Shown here: positions 1-8,199 of the stretch, one piece after another | How the letters are laid out: the number at the start of each line of letters is the position of its first letter | How positions within the stretch are numbered: position 1 is the stretch's first letter | Position numbers and translations under genes: made by a program | DNA from: an uncultured Sutterella sp. | Lineage (GTDB): Bacteria > Pseudomonadota > Gammaproteobacteria > Burkholderiales > Burkholderiaceae_F | NCBI GenBank assembly: GCA_949282745.1 | Contig: CASDQM010000025.1 | Span: forward strand, 1-63,253 | Direction of reading: 5' to 3' | Length of the DNA stretch: 63,253 nucleotides | The notes under the pieces: generated by a model | Databases searched by the model: none | What the model was told of the DNA's origin: nothing | What the model saw: the letters and a program-made list of their open reading frames with translations, nothing else

Positions 1-50
1 CAACAAAACTTGGTGGCGAATTTCTGCTGAAATCTTCTTGCCCATAAAAG

Positions 51-83
51 TGTCCCCAGAAAGTGTCTCGCTTTCTGGGGACA
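51..83. repeat. Perfect 13-bp inverted repeat (hairpin)
   Basis: Arms TGTCCCCAGAAAG (51-63) and CTTTCTGGGGACA (71-83) are exact reverse complements around a 7-nt loop. No T-run follows on either strand, so it is not a standard intrinsic terminator. It could be a REP-like element, a mobile-element end or an RNA hairpin for a gene lying left of the window. Its role cannot be decided here. Confidence 0.6.
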
Positions 84-154
84 GTTCAAATTCGGTTCGC
101 CCGGTTCGGGCTTTTTCTTGCGCCGTCCTTTCGCAGCGGCGGGGCGGAAGCTCC

Positions 155-196
155 AAAAACGAATCGCCCCGGCGGGCGTTTCGGCTCGTCGGGGCG
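155..196 (-). terminator. Probable intrinsic terminator of the M20 amidohydrolase gene
   Basis: On the minus strand, a GC-rich stem (165-174 pairing with 187-196, one mismatch) is followed by a T-run, seen as AAAAAC at 155-160 on the plus strand. It lies 36 bp beyond the stop codon of the gene at 232-1506. Confidence 0.55.
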
Positions 197-231
197 GTTG
201 CGGTCGTCGATCCGCTTTCGGTTTTCAGTGA

Positions 232-1506
232 TCAGCGGCGGCCGTTGAGGCGTTCGATGATCTTCGCGGCGACGCCGAGTCCCACGGGGAGCGACTTTTC
301 GTCGACGATGTCGAAGTCCGCCCGATGGTGACCGTTCTGGTCTGCGCCGATGAGAAGGTAGGCGGCGCGCCCGCCGTGCGCCACCACGCGGCGCATGAGA
401 ATCGTGCAGTCTTCGCTTCCCGCCTTCTTCGTGATCGGCATCACCTTTTCGACGCCGGGCACGTCCTTGGCGCAATCGCCCGCGATCTCGAGGAGATCCT
501 CGCAAAGCGGAAGCGTCGTCGCCTCGCCCGCGAGTTCCACTTCAGCCTTCACTTCGTAGGAGCGCGCGACGCCGTCGACGATGCGGAAGACCGAGTCGCG
601 CATGTAGTCGTTTACTTCAGCCGTTTCGCCGCGCACTTCAAGTTCCATGTCCGCATGCACGGGCGTGACGTTGCGGCCTTCGCCCGCATGGAGCGTTCCG
701 ACCGCGACGCGCGTGTCGCCTTCGCCGTTGCGGGGAATGCCCTGAATCATCATCGCGGCGGCGCAGGCGGCCATCAGGGCGCTGCGGCCCTTCTGCGGAT
801 CGGCCCCGGCGTGGGAGGGAATCCCGTGGAAATGCACGTCAAGCTTCGAGGAAGCAAGGAACCCTTCGCGGCAAAGCCCCACTTCGCCCTGACGGCAAAA
901 CGTCCCGAGATGCGCGCCGATCAGGTTGTCGACGTCGTCCACGACGCCCGCCGCGGCCATGGCGGCGGCTCCGCGAACGCCCTCTTCCGCGGGCTGAAAG
1001 AGAATCTTGATCGTACCGCAGAGTTCGTCCTTGTGTTCCATCACCCAGCGAGCAAGCGCAAGCCCCATGGCGGCGTGACCGTCATGACCGCAGGCGTGCA
1101 TGAGGCCCGGGTATTCCGAGGCGAAGCCTTCCTTGGCGGGGAGGTGCGAAGCGTCGCAGGATTCCGTCACGAGCACGCAGTCGATGTCGCAGCGCCAGGC
1201 CGTGACGGGCCCCGGACGTCCCGTTTCGAGGACGGCGACGGCGCCCGTATAACCTTCCATCTGAGCGAGAAGCGCTTCCGAGACGCCCGCTTCCCGAGCG
1301 CGGGCAATCGCCGCTTCAACCTTCTTCGTGCTGCGGCCCATCACGGCCTTCGGGTCGATCACGCGCGTGCCGCAAAGCGGTTCGTAGCCCAGAGCGCGAA
1401 GACGCTCGAGAATCAGAGCGGTCGTCTGAAATTCGCACCAGCCCTCTTCGGGGTGACGGTGAAGGGTGCGGCGCGTTTCGATCATTTCGCGGACGATGTC
1501 GGTCAT
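232..1506 (-). CDS. M20 family amidohydrolase, AbgA-like
   Basis: A 424-residue cytoplasmic metallohydrolase of the M20 family. The motif HACGHDGHAAMGL in the middle third is the metal-binding signature of the aminoacylase / p-aminobenzoyl-glutamate hydrolase branch, and the length is close to AbgA (about 436 aa). The N-terminus (RRTLHRHPEEGWCEF) also matches that branch. There is no signal peptide. The likely role is hydrolysis of an N-acyl amino acid or aminobenzoyl-glutamate-type amide, but the substrate cannot be read from sequence. No abgB or abgT partner is visible, so it appears to be a single-gene unit, divergent from the reductase gene at 1700 and ended by the hairpin at 155-196. Confidence 0.85.
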   Translation of the reverse strand: MTDIVREMIETRRTLHRHPEEGWCEFQTTALILERLRALGYEPLCGTRVIDPKAVMGRSTKKVEAAIARAREAGVSEALLAQMEGYTGAVAVLETGRPGPVTAWRCDIDCVLVTESCDASHLPAKEGFASEYPGLMHACGHDGHAAMGLALARWVMEHKDELCGTIKILFQPAEEGVRGAAAMAAAGVVDDVDNLIGAHLGTFCRQGEVGLCREGFLASSKLDVHFHGIPSHAGADPQKGRSALMAACAAAMMIQGIPRNGEGDTRVAVGTLHAGEGRNVTPVHADMELEVRGETAEVNDYMRDSVFRIVDGVARSYEVKAEVELAGEATTLPLCEDLLEIAGDCAKDVPGVEKVMPITKKAGSEDCTILMRRVVAHGGRAAYLLIGADQNGHHRADFDIVDEKSLPVGLGVAAKIIERLNGRR

Positions 1507-1699
1507 GAGAGTTCCTCAATGTTGCTAAAAACGTACCCGCATTTTCGCACGAACCCGCCGCCCCGAGAGAGCCCCGCGCAATGAGGCGGCGCTTCGGGAT
1601 CGGAGCATTCGAAAAGCTTTTGAGAGGATCCGGCAAGGTTGGACGCAACGGCAGGTCGATAATCGACTCACGCAATGCATTCTCACGCAAGAAGGACGA

Positions 1700-2389
1700 A
1701 TGAAAATGACGAAACCGCATTTGATCTGCCACATGATGACGTCGCTTGACGGTCGCATCGACTGCGCCATGACCGCGAAGCTTCGCGGCGTCGACGACTA
1801 CTATGCGACGCTTGACGCCCTCGACGCCCCCACCCGCATTTCGGGCCGCGTGACGGCGGAGCTCGAACTCGCGCTTCCCGGCAAATTCGAAGCGCCCGCC
1901 AATGACGAAGCGCTCGGTCACGAAGCCTTCTCGAAGAAGGTCGACGCCGACGGCTACGACGTCGTGATCGACACGCACGGGACGCTTCTTTGGAAGAAGA
2001 CGGAGGAAAACGAACCGCCCCGCCTGATCCTCACGAGCGAATCGGCGGGCAAGGCCTACCTCGCCTATCTCGACGGTCTCGGCATTTCCTGGATCGCCTG
2101 CGGCAAGGACCGCGTCGACCTCGCCCGCGCGCTCAAAATCCTCGCGGAAGAATTCGGCGTGAAGCGCGCCGCGGTGGTGGGCGGCGGCCGCATCAACCGC
2201 GGCTTCCTCGATGCGGGCCTCATTGACGAGGTGAGCATGCTGATCGGCCCGGGCATTGACGGCCGTACGGGCCAGAACGCCCTCTTTGACGGACGCGCCG
2301 AAGATTCGGACCCCGTCGCCGTGCGCTTCAAGGAAGTGAAGACTTTCCCGAGCGGCGCCGTGCAGCTTCGCTACGAAGTTCTGAAGTAA
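1700..2389 (+). CDS. RibD C-terminal-domain reductase (stand-alone)
   Basis: A 229-residue protein consisting of a single RibD_C / dihydrofolate-reductase-like domain. The start PHLICHMMTSLDGRID is the usual N-terminal strand of this fold, and AAVVGGGRINRGFLDAGLIDEV is the dinucleotide-binding region. The deaminase domain of true RibD is absent, so this is an NAD(P)H-dependent reductase of unknown substrate and need not belong to riboflavin synthesis. A paralogue of similar length lies at 26595-27305 on the other strand. It is monocistronic, with a strong terminator just downstream. Confidence 0.82.
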   Translation: MKMTKPHLICHMMTSLDGRIDCAMTAKLRGVDDYYATLDALDAPTRISGRVTAELELALPGKFEAPANDEALGHEAFSKKVDADGYDVVIDTHGTLLWKKTEENEPPRLILTSESAGKAYLAYLDGLGISWIACGKDRVDLARALKILAEEFGVKRAAVVGGGRINRGFLDAGLIDEVSMLIGPGIDGRTGQNALFDGRAEDSDPVAVRFKEVKTFPSGAVQLRYEVLK

Positions 2390-2405
2390 CCTCGCACCGC
2401 ATGGA

Positions 2406-2443
2406 CGACAACGCCGCCTTCTTTCGGGCGGCGTTGTCGTTTT
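2406..2443 (+). terminator. Intrinsic terminator after the RibD_C gene
   Basis: A perfect 13-bp stem (2406-2418 with 2427-2439) with an 8-nt loop is followed by TTTT. It lies 16 bp after the stop of the reductase gene and separates it from the convergent hemolysin III gene. Confidence 0.8.
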
Positions 2444-2464
2444 CGGGAAAAAGTTTCGTTTCGC

Positions 2465-3136
2465 TCAGACGGGCGGCAGGACGTAGAAGAAGACGGAGAA
2501 GAACTGAAGCGCCGTTCCTGCGAGTACGAAGACGTGCCAAATCGCGTGGTTGTACGGAATGCGGTCAATGAGGTAAAAGATGACGCCGAGACTGTAGACG
2601 ACGCCTCCGGCGGCGAGCAGCCATACGCCGCCCGTCGGGAGCGAATCCACGAGGTCGCCCAAGAGCGGCGTGATCGCCCAGCCGAGACAGAGATAGAGAA
2701 CGCAGTTGAGCCAGTCTGCGCGCTTCAGAAGGAAAGGCTGCAGCACGACGCCTAGCGTCGCGACGCTCCAGACGACGGCGCAGAGGACGGTTCCCGCCGT
2801 CCCGCCGATCGTGAGAAGCGAAAACGGCGTGTAGGAGCCCGCGATCAGGATGTAGATCGCCGAATGGTCGCAGACCTGCAGCCAGCGCTTCGCCTTTTGG
2901 TTCGGGATCGCGTGATAGAGAGTCGAAGCAAGGTACAGCACCACCATGGCCGAACCGAAGACGGCGACGCTTGCGGTCGTCTTCGCGTCGGCGTCGGCCA
3001 GAACCGAAAAGGTAACGAGCAGGACCAGGCCGGCGATCGCCAGAACCAGCGCCACGCCGTGGGTCACGGCGTTGGCGATTTCCTCTCTTTTGGTGTAGCC
3101 GCCGAGTGCGGCGAGCGGCGAATTGTCTGCGGGCAT
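2465..3136 (-). CDS. Hemolysin III / PAQR family membrane protein (TrhA-like)
   Basis: A 223-residue integral membrane protein with about seven hydrophobic segments. It carries the conserved PAQR/hemolysin III pattern: E-x-x-N-x-x-T-H-G near residue 20 (REEIANAVTHG), YHAIPNQKAKRW, DHSAIYILIAGSYTP mid-protein, and HAIWHVFVLAG close to the C-terminus. In the PAQR superfamily these Asp and His residues form an intramembrane metal site. Bacterial members have been linked to membrane-lipid homeostasis and, historically, to haemolysis. The ATG at 3136 is preceded by a purine-rich stretch (AAAAAGGAGGAGACACC), a good ribosome-binding site. Confidence 0.88.
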   Translation of the reverse strand: MPADNSPLAALGGYTKREEIANAVTHGVALVLAIAGLVLLVTFSVLADADAKTTASVAVFGSAMVVLYLASTLYHAIPNQKAKRWLQVCDHSAIYILIAGSYTPFSLLTIGGTAGTVLCAVVWSVATLGVVLQPFLLKRADWLNCVLYLCLGWAITPLLGDLVDSLPTGGVWLLAAGGVVYSLGVIFYLIDRIPYNHAIWHVFVLAGTALQFFSVFFYVLPPV

Positions 3137-3250
3137 TTGGTGTCTCCTCCTTTTTGCATTATCGAAGCGAAAGGAGAGCCCGAACGTTGCGCAAAAATGC
3201 CAAATGTTAGCGAATTGTTTCCGGGAAATCGAGGAGCCCCCGGGGATCCA

Positions 3251-3775
3251 TCACCGTTTGATCTCGATCGCGTGTCCGCGGTGCTTTTGCCAGTCTTCGA
3301 CGTACTTCCGGGCGAATTCAGGCGAGCGAAGGCGAAGCAGATTCTCGGCGTTCGACGTCTCGGCATCCGCCTTGAAGTTGAAACTGCCCGTGAGGACCAC
3401 GTTGCGGTCGATGATCATCACCTTGTTGTGGTAGAGAAAGTGTGCGCCGTCGGCGTAGACGGGTATGCCTCTCTCGACGAGCCGGCTTCTCTGGCTCTTC
3501 TTGTAGCGGCTCTTCTTTTTGTCCATGAGAACCGAAACGGCGACGCCGCGCTCCTTCGCCCGGACGAGCGCGCCGGCGACGATCCCGTCTTCGAGCTTGT
3601 AGGCGCCGACGAGAATTTCCTTCTTCGCGCCCGCAATGCTTTCGAGAATCGCGTCGCGCGCGCCGCCCGCAGGCGAAAACCAAACCTGCGCCTCGACCGT
3701 CGCCGCCGGGGGTTCCGAAGCGAACGAAAGGCCGGCCGCGAAAAGGGCCGACAGAAGGACGAGCGTTTCCCGCAT
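3251..3775 (-). CDS. Secreted phospholipase D-family nuclease (Nuc-like)
   Basis: A 174-residue protein with one HKD motif, HNKVMIIDRNVVLTGSFNF, in the second half, typical of the Nuc endonuclease branch of the PLD superfamily, which dimerises to complete the active site. The start at 3775 gives a clear signal peptide (RETLVLLSALFAAGLSFASE), so the protein is probably periplasmic or secreted. The open frame continues upstream, but that extension runs through the tRNA-Ser gene and is not real. The likely activity is non-specific nucleic-acid or phosphodiester hydrolysis in the envelope. Confidence 0.85.
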   Translation of the reverse strand: MRETLVLLSALFAAGLSFASEPPAATVEAQVWFSPAGGARDAILESIAGAKKEILVGAYKLEDGIVAGALVRAKERGVAVSVLMDKKKSRYKKSQRSRLVERGIPVYADGAHFLYHNKVMIIDRNVVLTGSFNFKADAETSNAENLLRLRSPEFARKYVEDWQKHRGHAIEIKR

Positions 3776-3892
3776 GGCGAGTCTCCGAAGAAGGGGCGGC
3801 CACGAGAAATTCGCGCCGTCCTTCGATCTTAGCGAAAGCGGGCGTCCCCTGTCTTTTCCTGCAGCGGATGGGAAGTCTTCCCTGCGGATACG

Positions 3893-3933
3893 AAAAAACC
3901 GCAGTCCGAAGCGTATCGGCGTCCTGCGGTTTT
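3893..3933 (-). terminator. Intrinsic terminator of tRNA-Ser
   Basis: On the minus strand, a 10-bp stem (3924-3933 with 3895-3904) is followed by six T residues (AAAAAA at 3893-3898 on the plus strand). It sits about 20 bp beyond the CCA end of the tRNA. Confidence 0.8.
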
Positions 3934-3951
3934 CTGCGGGTTTGTGCGGCT

Positions 3952-4039
3952 TGGCGGAAGGAGAGGGATTCGAACCCTCGATCGGTTTCCCGACGCCGGT
4001 TTTCAAGACCGGTGCATTCAACCACTCTGCCACCCTTCC
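3952..4039 (-). tRNA. tRNA-Ser (anticodon TGA)
   Basis: An 88-nt class II tRNA read from 4039 down to 3952. The acceptor GGAAGGG pairs with TCCTTCC (one G-T pair). The anticodon loop is CTTGAAA, giving anticodon TGA, flanked by CCGGT/ACCGG. A long variable arm precedes the T loop GGTTCGAATCC. The terminal CCA is encoded. The long variable arm and the anticodon agree on serine. Confidence 0.97.
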
Positions 4040-4057
4040 GCGGCACAAGAATGGTAG

Positions 4058-4086
4058 ATTTTATCGGAGAATTCCTTTTTTCGCAA
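4058..4086 (-). promoter_or_regulatory. Promoter of tRNA-Ser
   Basis: On the minus strand, TTGCGA (-35, 4081-4086) and TAAAAT (-10, 4058-4063) are separated by exactly 17 bp and lie about 19 bp upstream of the mature tRNA 5' end. This is one of the best sigma-70 matches in the window. Confidence 0.7.
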
Positions 4087-4104
4087 ATATTCTTCCTCTC
4101 ATCC

Positions 4105-4695
4105 ATGGCATCCATCGATTTCGACCGCGCCCTCTCCACGATTCTGTCCGAAGACGATCCGCTTCGCGTTCGCTTTGAGCGCTGGCGCCGCTTTCTCCTG
4201 CGCGAAGTCACCTTCTCGCATTCCGAGAGCGTCTGCCACACGACCGAACACGTCGAGCGCGTCCTGCTCTTCGCGCTTCTTCTCGGGCGAGAACTTGAGG
4301 TTCCTTCCGAAGACCTCGACGCGCTCGCGCTCTGCGCCGTCTTTCACGACACGCGCCGCCATGACGACGACCTTGACGTGGGGCACGGAGACCGGGCCGC
4401 GGCCTATTACCGCGAATACGAAACCGAACGCGGACGCACGCCCGACGACCGGGTCGCCCGCATCATTGCGCGCCACGACCGCCGGGATGAAGTTTCGGAA
4501 GAGAAATTCCGTGAAGAAGGCGCCGACGACGAGACCCTTCTTCTCTACCGCATCTTCAAGGACGCCGACGCGATCGACCGATACCGCTTCGGCCCCAAGG
4601 CCCTGAACGAGCGGTATCTTCGCACCTCCGCCGCACGAAGCCTCCTTCCCGTTCTTCGCCCCTTCGTTCTGCGGCTCACGGGCTACGAAGCCTGA
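4105..4695 (+). CDS. HD-domain phosphohydrolase
   Basis: A 196-residue soluble protein of the HD superfamily. An upstream His (HTTEHVERVL), the HD pair in CAVFHDTRRHDDD, and a later Asp (FKDADAIDRYR) supply the metal-binding residues of this fold. HD proteins hydrolyse phosphomonoester or phosphodiester bonds in nucleotides; nothing here fixes the substrate. The start at 4105 is chosen because the frame upstream overlaps the tRNA promoter and the tRNA. No strong ribosome-binding site is visible, and an alternative ATG at 4051 would add 18 residues. Confidence 0.8.
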   Translation: MASIDFDRALSTILSEDDPLRVRFERWRRFLLREVTFSHSESVCHTTEHVERVLLFALLLGRELEVPSEDLDALALCAVFHDTRRHDDDLDVGHGDRAAAYYREYETERGRTPDDRVARIIARHDRRDEVSEEKFREEGADDETLLLYRIFKDADAIDRYRFGPKALNERYLRTSAARSLLPVLRPFVLRLTGYEA

Positions 4696-4750
4696 CGCCT
4701 CCCGCCCGCGTCGAAGCCTTACGCACGGCGCCGATCGAGGAGTATTCTTA

Positions 4751-4799
4751 AAGAGAACGGTCGTTCCGAATGTCACGCATTCGTCACGACCTCTTTCTT
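4751..4799 (+). terminator. Hairpin and T-rich tail after the HD gene
   Basis: Nested inverted repeat: GGTCGT (4759-4764) pairs with ACGACC (4786-4791), with an inner stem GAATG/CATTC. CTCTTTCTTC follows, and AAAGAG on the left can pair with CTCTTT on the right. This fits an intrinsic terminator, though an operator for the following MFS gene is possible. Confidence 0.5.
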
Positions 4800-4851
4800 C
4801 AAACTGCGGGGCGTCCGAGGATCATTTTTCCGGACGCGACGGGACTTTTTC

Positions 4852-6066
4852 ATGAACGCGGCGCTCGCTAAAGTACTCTTCATCCTGCTCGTGCTGCACA
4901 GCTGTACGACCGGGATGCGCTTCACCGTGACGCTCGACGCGCTGCGCCACGGCGGCACTCCCTTGGAAATCGGCCTGATGCTCTCGACCGTCGCGCTCTT
5001 TCCCGCCTTTTTCGCCGTGAAGGCGGGGCGGTGGCTCGACGACAAGGGGCCGAAGGGGCCGCTCACGCTCTCCATCGCCTGCACGCTCTTTGCGGGGATC
5101 GAGACGCTCCTTCTTCCCGTCGACCGCGTGGGTCTCGCTCCGCTCTTTGCCGCCTGCCTTTCGGTCGGCTTCGGCTTCCTTCTCGTCAACACCGTCACGC
5201 AGCGTCTCGTGGGCGACGTCGTGCGCCCTGAATTCCGCTCGAACGCCTTCACCTTCCTTTCGATGACGACGGCGGCAAGCGGCCTCGTGACGCCGGTCTT
5301 CGCGGGACACCTCATCGAGTCGCTCGGCTTTTCAAGCTTCTACCTCTGGTGCTCGGTCCTGCCGGTTCTCCTCTTCCTCCTTTTGCTCACGCCCTGGTTC
5401 AAGGTTCTTCTTCGCCCGCTCAAGAAGCGCCGCGCCGCTTCGACGGCCCGGGGCAAGGCCTCGGAACTTCTCGGCGACAAGGCGCTTCGCGCGGTGCTCA
5501 TCGCCTCGGTGCTCGTCTCGGTCGGCTGGGAAGTCGGCAACCTCCTGATTCCGGTCTACTGCACCTCCGTCAAGCTCTCGCCCTCGGACATCGGCTGGGT
5601 GCTCGGCAGCTTCTCGACGGCGAGCTTCGTCGTTCGGCTGTTGACGCCGCTCCTTCTCAAGGTGCTGCGCGAGTGGTACATGATTGCGCTTACCTTCTTC
5701 CTGAGCGCCACGGCCTTCGCGCTCTTTCCCCTCTTTGAGAACTTCTGGCTTCTCACCGCCACGAGCTTTCTCCTGGGGCTCGGCCTCGGCGCGGCGCTCC
5801 CCAACATGATGTCGCTCGTCTACCGGTTGTCGCCCGCGGGCCGCATCGGCGAAGCGATCGGTCTTCGCCTCATGATGATGAACATGAGCAAGGCCACCTT
5901 CCCGGTCGCCATGGGCGCGCTCGGGAGCGTCATCGGCGCGGGCTCCTCCCTTCTCGGCCTCGGGATTCTGCTTTACGGAGGCTTCGCCTACGTGCTCGGG
6001 AGCGCCAAGGCCGTGATCGGCGGCTGCGACGAGGCGGCGCGCCGCGAAGCCGAAAAGCACGACTGA
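4852..6066 (+). CDS. MFS transporter
   Basis: A 404-residue protein with about twelve hydrophobic segments in two six-helix halves. The loop after helix 2-3 contains GRWLDDKGPKGPL, matching the MFS signature (G-x-x-x-D-x-x-G-R/K type). The second half begins after a basic linker (KKRRAASTARGKASELLG). Drug/sugar efflux branches of the MFS have this size and topology, but the substrate is not predictable. It stands alone, with the hairpin at 4751-4799 upstream. Confidence 0.88.
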   Translation: MNAALAKVLFILLVLHSCTTGMRFTVTLDALRHGGTPLEIGLMLSTVALFPAFFAVKAGRWLDDKGPKGPLTLSIACTLFAGIETLLLPVDRVGLAPLFAACLSVGFGFLLVNTVTQRLVGDVVRPEFRSNAFTFLSMTTAASGLVTPVFAGHLIESLGFSSFYLWCSVLPVLLFLLLLTPWFKVLLRPLKKRRAASTARGKASELLGDKALRAVLIASVLVSVGWEVGNLLIPVYCTSVKLSPSDIGWVLGSFSTASFVVRLLTPLLLKVLREWYMIALTFFLSATAFALFPLFENFWLLTATSFLLGLGLGAALPNMMSLVYRLSPAGRIGEAIGLRLMMMNMSKATFPVAMGALGSVIGAGSSLLGLGILLYGGFAYVLGSAKAVIGGCDEAARREAEKHD

Positions 6067-6310
6067 ATCCCGACGTCGCCCCTTTTTTCGGCAACATTCG
6101 TTTACGGGACGCAACACGCTCCGCCGGAACAAATCGGAGATTTCGCTCGGGCGTTTCACCCAAGCAAACGTGTCGAATTGTTACCGATTTCCCCATTTGT
6201 CGACCCCGATCTTTACAATGTCGTCAATTTGGCCGCAGGAAGGGATTGCTTTTCAGCGGCCTTTTTTCGAGTCTGTTTTCTTTAAGCCTTACCATCCCAA
6301 GGAGTTTCGG

Positions 6311-7303
6311 ATGTCCATGGAAAACGCGCCCCTCACGATTCGCGACATGATTGAGCCCGCCATCATGGCCGCCGGCGGCTGGGTCAACACCCACGCCCAC
6401 GCCGACCGCGCCTACACGCTGAGCCCGGACGTTCTCGAACTGCGCCGCACCTGCACCCTTCAGCAGAAGTGGGACGCTCTCGACCGCCTCAAGCGCGAAT
6501 CGACCGAAGAAATCTTCTACCGCCGTTTCTGCACGTTCTTTGAAAACCAAATCGCGCAGGGCGTCACGGCGCTCGCCACCTTCGTCGACATCGACCCCCA
6601 GAGTGAAGACCGCGCGATCAAGGCGGGTCTGCGCGCCCGCGAACACTACAAGGACCAGCTCACGGTCAAGTTCGCCAACCAGACGCTCAAGGGCGTGATC
6701 GACCCCGAAGCCCGCCGCTGGTTCGACATCGGCGCCGAACTCGTCGACATCATCGGCGCGCTCCCGAAGCGTGACGAACGCGACTTCGGCAAGGGCTCCG
6801 AAGCCTTCGACATCATCATGGAAACGGCCAAGCGCCTCGACAAGATGGTGCACGTGCACGTCGACCAGTTCAACGAATCGCTCGAATACGAAACCGAAGA
6901 ACTCTGCGACAAGACGATTCAGCACGGCATGCAGGGCAAGGTCGTCGCCATTCACGGCATCTCGATCGCCGCGCACTCCAAGAAGTACCGCGAACGCCTC
7001 TACGCCCGCATGCGCGAAGCCGAAGTCATGATGATCGCCTGCCCGACCGCCTGGATCGACACGCCGCGCTCCGAAAAGATCGGCCCGATGCACAACTCCA
7101 TGACCCCGGTCGACGAACTCATTCCCGCCGGGATCACCGTCGCGCTCGGCACGGACAACGTCTGCGACGCCATGGTGCCGTGGAACGCCGGCGACATGTG
7201 GCATGAAATGACCACGCTCGCTACGGGCTGCCGCTTCGACTACTTCGACGAACTCGTCAAGATCGCCACGATCAACGGCCGCAAGGCCATCGGCATCGCC
7301 TGA
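6311..7303 (+). CDS. Amidohydrolase superfamily protein, cytosine-deaminase (CodA)-like
   Basis: A 330-residue metal-dependent amidohydrolase. The sequence shows HAHADRAYT near residue 34 (first metal-binding HxH), HVHVDQFNES and VAIHGIS in the middle, and LGTDNVCD near residue 280 with the catalytic Asp. This pattern is nearest the cytosine deaminase / CodA-like branch. The ATG at 6311 is preceded by AAGGAG at a good distance; the frame upstream has no support. It is 37 bp ahead of a PyrE-like phosphoribosyltransferase in the same orientation, suggesting a two-step unit for deaminating a base and attaching it to PRPP. The actual base is unknown. Confidence 0.8.
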   Translation: MSMENAPLTIRDMIEPAIMAAGGWVNTHAHADRAYTLSPDVLELRRTCTLQQKWDALDRLKRESTEEIFYRRFCTFFENQIAQGVTALATFVDIDPQSEDRAIKAGLRAREHYKDQLTVKFANQTLKGVIDPEARRWFDIGAELVDIIGALPKRDERDFGKGSEAFDIIMETAKRLDKMVHVHVDQFNESLEYETEELCDKTIQHGMQGKVVAIHGISIAAHSKKYRERLYARMREAEVMMIACPTAWIDTPRSEKIGPMHNSMTPVDELIPAGITVALGTDNVCDAMVPWNAGDMWHEMTTLATGCRFDYFDELVKIATINGRKAIGIA

Positions 7304-7340
7304 TAAGCCGCACGCAACGCAACAGACACGGGAGTTACTC

Positions 7341-8015
7341 ATGTACATTTCGAAGATTGCCGAAGACATCCTCGCCGAACGTCTTCTTTCCTACGGTGCG
7401 GTCACCTTCTACAAGGACGCCCCCCTTCGCCTCAAGTCCGGCCTCGTCACGCCGATCTACGTCGACAACCGCAAGCTCACGGCTTGGCCCGACGCCTGGC
7501 ACGACGTGATCGAAACGATGGCCTCGCGCATCGACCAGTTGAAGCTCGACTTCGACGTCGTCGCGGGCGTTGAAGGCGCCGGCGTTTCGCACTCGGCCGC
7601 CCTCGCCTACCGTCTCTACAAGCCCTCGATCTTCGTGCGCGAATCCGCCAAGACCTACGGCAACAAGAGCCGCGTTGAAGGCGGCGACGTGCAGGGCAAG
7701 CGCGTCCTCATCATCGAAGACCACATCTCGACGGGTCTTTCGCTCCTCTCCGCCGTCGAAGCCCTCAAGGCCGAAGGCGCCTGCGTGACCGACTGCCTCG
7801 CCGTCACGAGCTTCGGCATGGAAGAAACGAAGAACCTCTTCCAGAAGCAGAACGTCGTCTGCCATGAAATGCTGCCCTTCTCGAAGGTGCTCGACAAGGC
7901 GATCGAACTCGGTCAGATCACCGAAGAAGACCGCGCCCGCCTCGACGACTGGCTCGCCAATCCGTGGACCTGGGCCGCTCGTCACGGTCTCGTTCCGCAG
8001 ACGAACGAAAACTGA
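7341..8015 (+). CDS. Orotate-phosphoribosyltransferase-like protein (PyrE family)
   Basis: A 224-residue type I phosphoribosyltransferase. The PRPP-binding motif VLIIEDHISTGLSLLSAV near residue 130 corresponds to the family pattern VVxDDxxTTG. The N-terminal LRLKSGLVTPIYVDNRKL and VAGVEGAGV match orotate phosphoribosyltransferases. The loop has E-D-H-I-S-T-G in place of the usual D-D, and the pairing with a CodA-like amidohydrolase rather than pyrimidine-synthesis genes suggests a salvage role. A strong terminator follows, closing a two-gene operon that begins at 6311. Confidence 0.82.
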   Translation: MYISKIAEDILAERLLSYGAVTFYKDAPLRLKSGLVTPIYVDNRKLTAWPDAWHDVIETMASRIDQLKLDFDVVAGVEGAGVSHSAALAYRLYKPSIFVRESAKTYGNKSRVEGGDVQGKRVLIIEDHISTGLSLLSAVEALKAEGACVTDCLAVTSFGMEETKNLFQKQNVVCHEMLPFSKVLDKAIELGQITEEDRARLDDWLANPWTWAARHGLVPQTNEN

Positions 8016-8037
8016 TCCCGAATTCCTTCGGAATCCG

Positions 8038-8070
8038 AACCCCGCGCGTTTTCGAACCCGCGGGGTTTTT
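8038..8070 (+). terminator. Intrinsic terminator of the amidohydrolase-PRT operon
   Basis: AACCCCGCG (8038-8046) pairs exactly with CGCGGGGTT (8059-8067), and the T-run continues to 8070. Confidence 0.85.
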
Positions 8071-8199
8071 GTTGCCCGGCGCTTTCGATTTCGCCTTTTC
8101 CGACGGGTGATCTTTCGGGTACGAAACGCCCTCGGCCCAAAAGCAAAGCCGCCGCCCGATGAAGAGCGACGGCTTCGAAGTGTTTGCGCCGGCCGAACC

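Noticed and set aside
51-83. Hairpin at the left edge as an insertion-sequence end
   Set aside because: No transposase, second end or target duplication is visible within the window, so only the inverted repeat itself is reported.
325-1584. Very long open frame antisense to the M20 amidohydrolase gene, and many similar long antisense frames (for example 8818-11040, 23516-26167, 28724-31366 and 50152-53715)
   Set aside because: High GC content with strong third-position bias leaves the opposite strand open by default. The translations are rich in Arg, Gly, Val and His and show no domains, while the overlapping strand encodes a recognised protein in each case.
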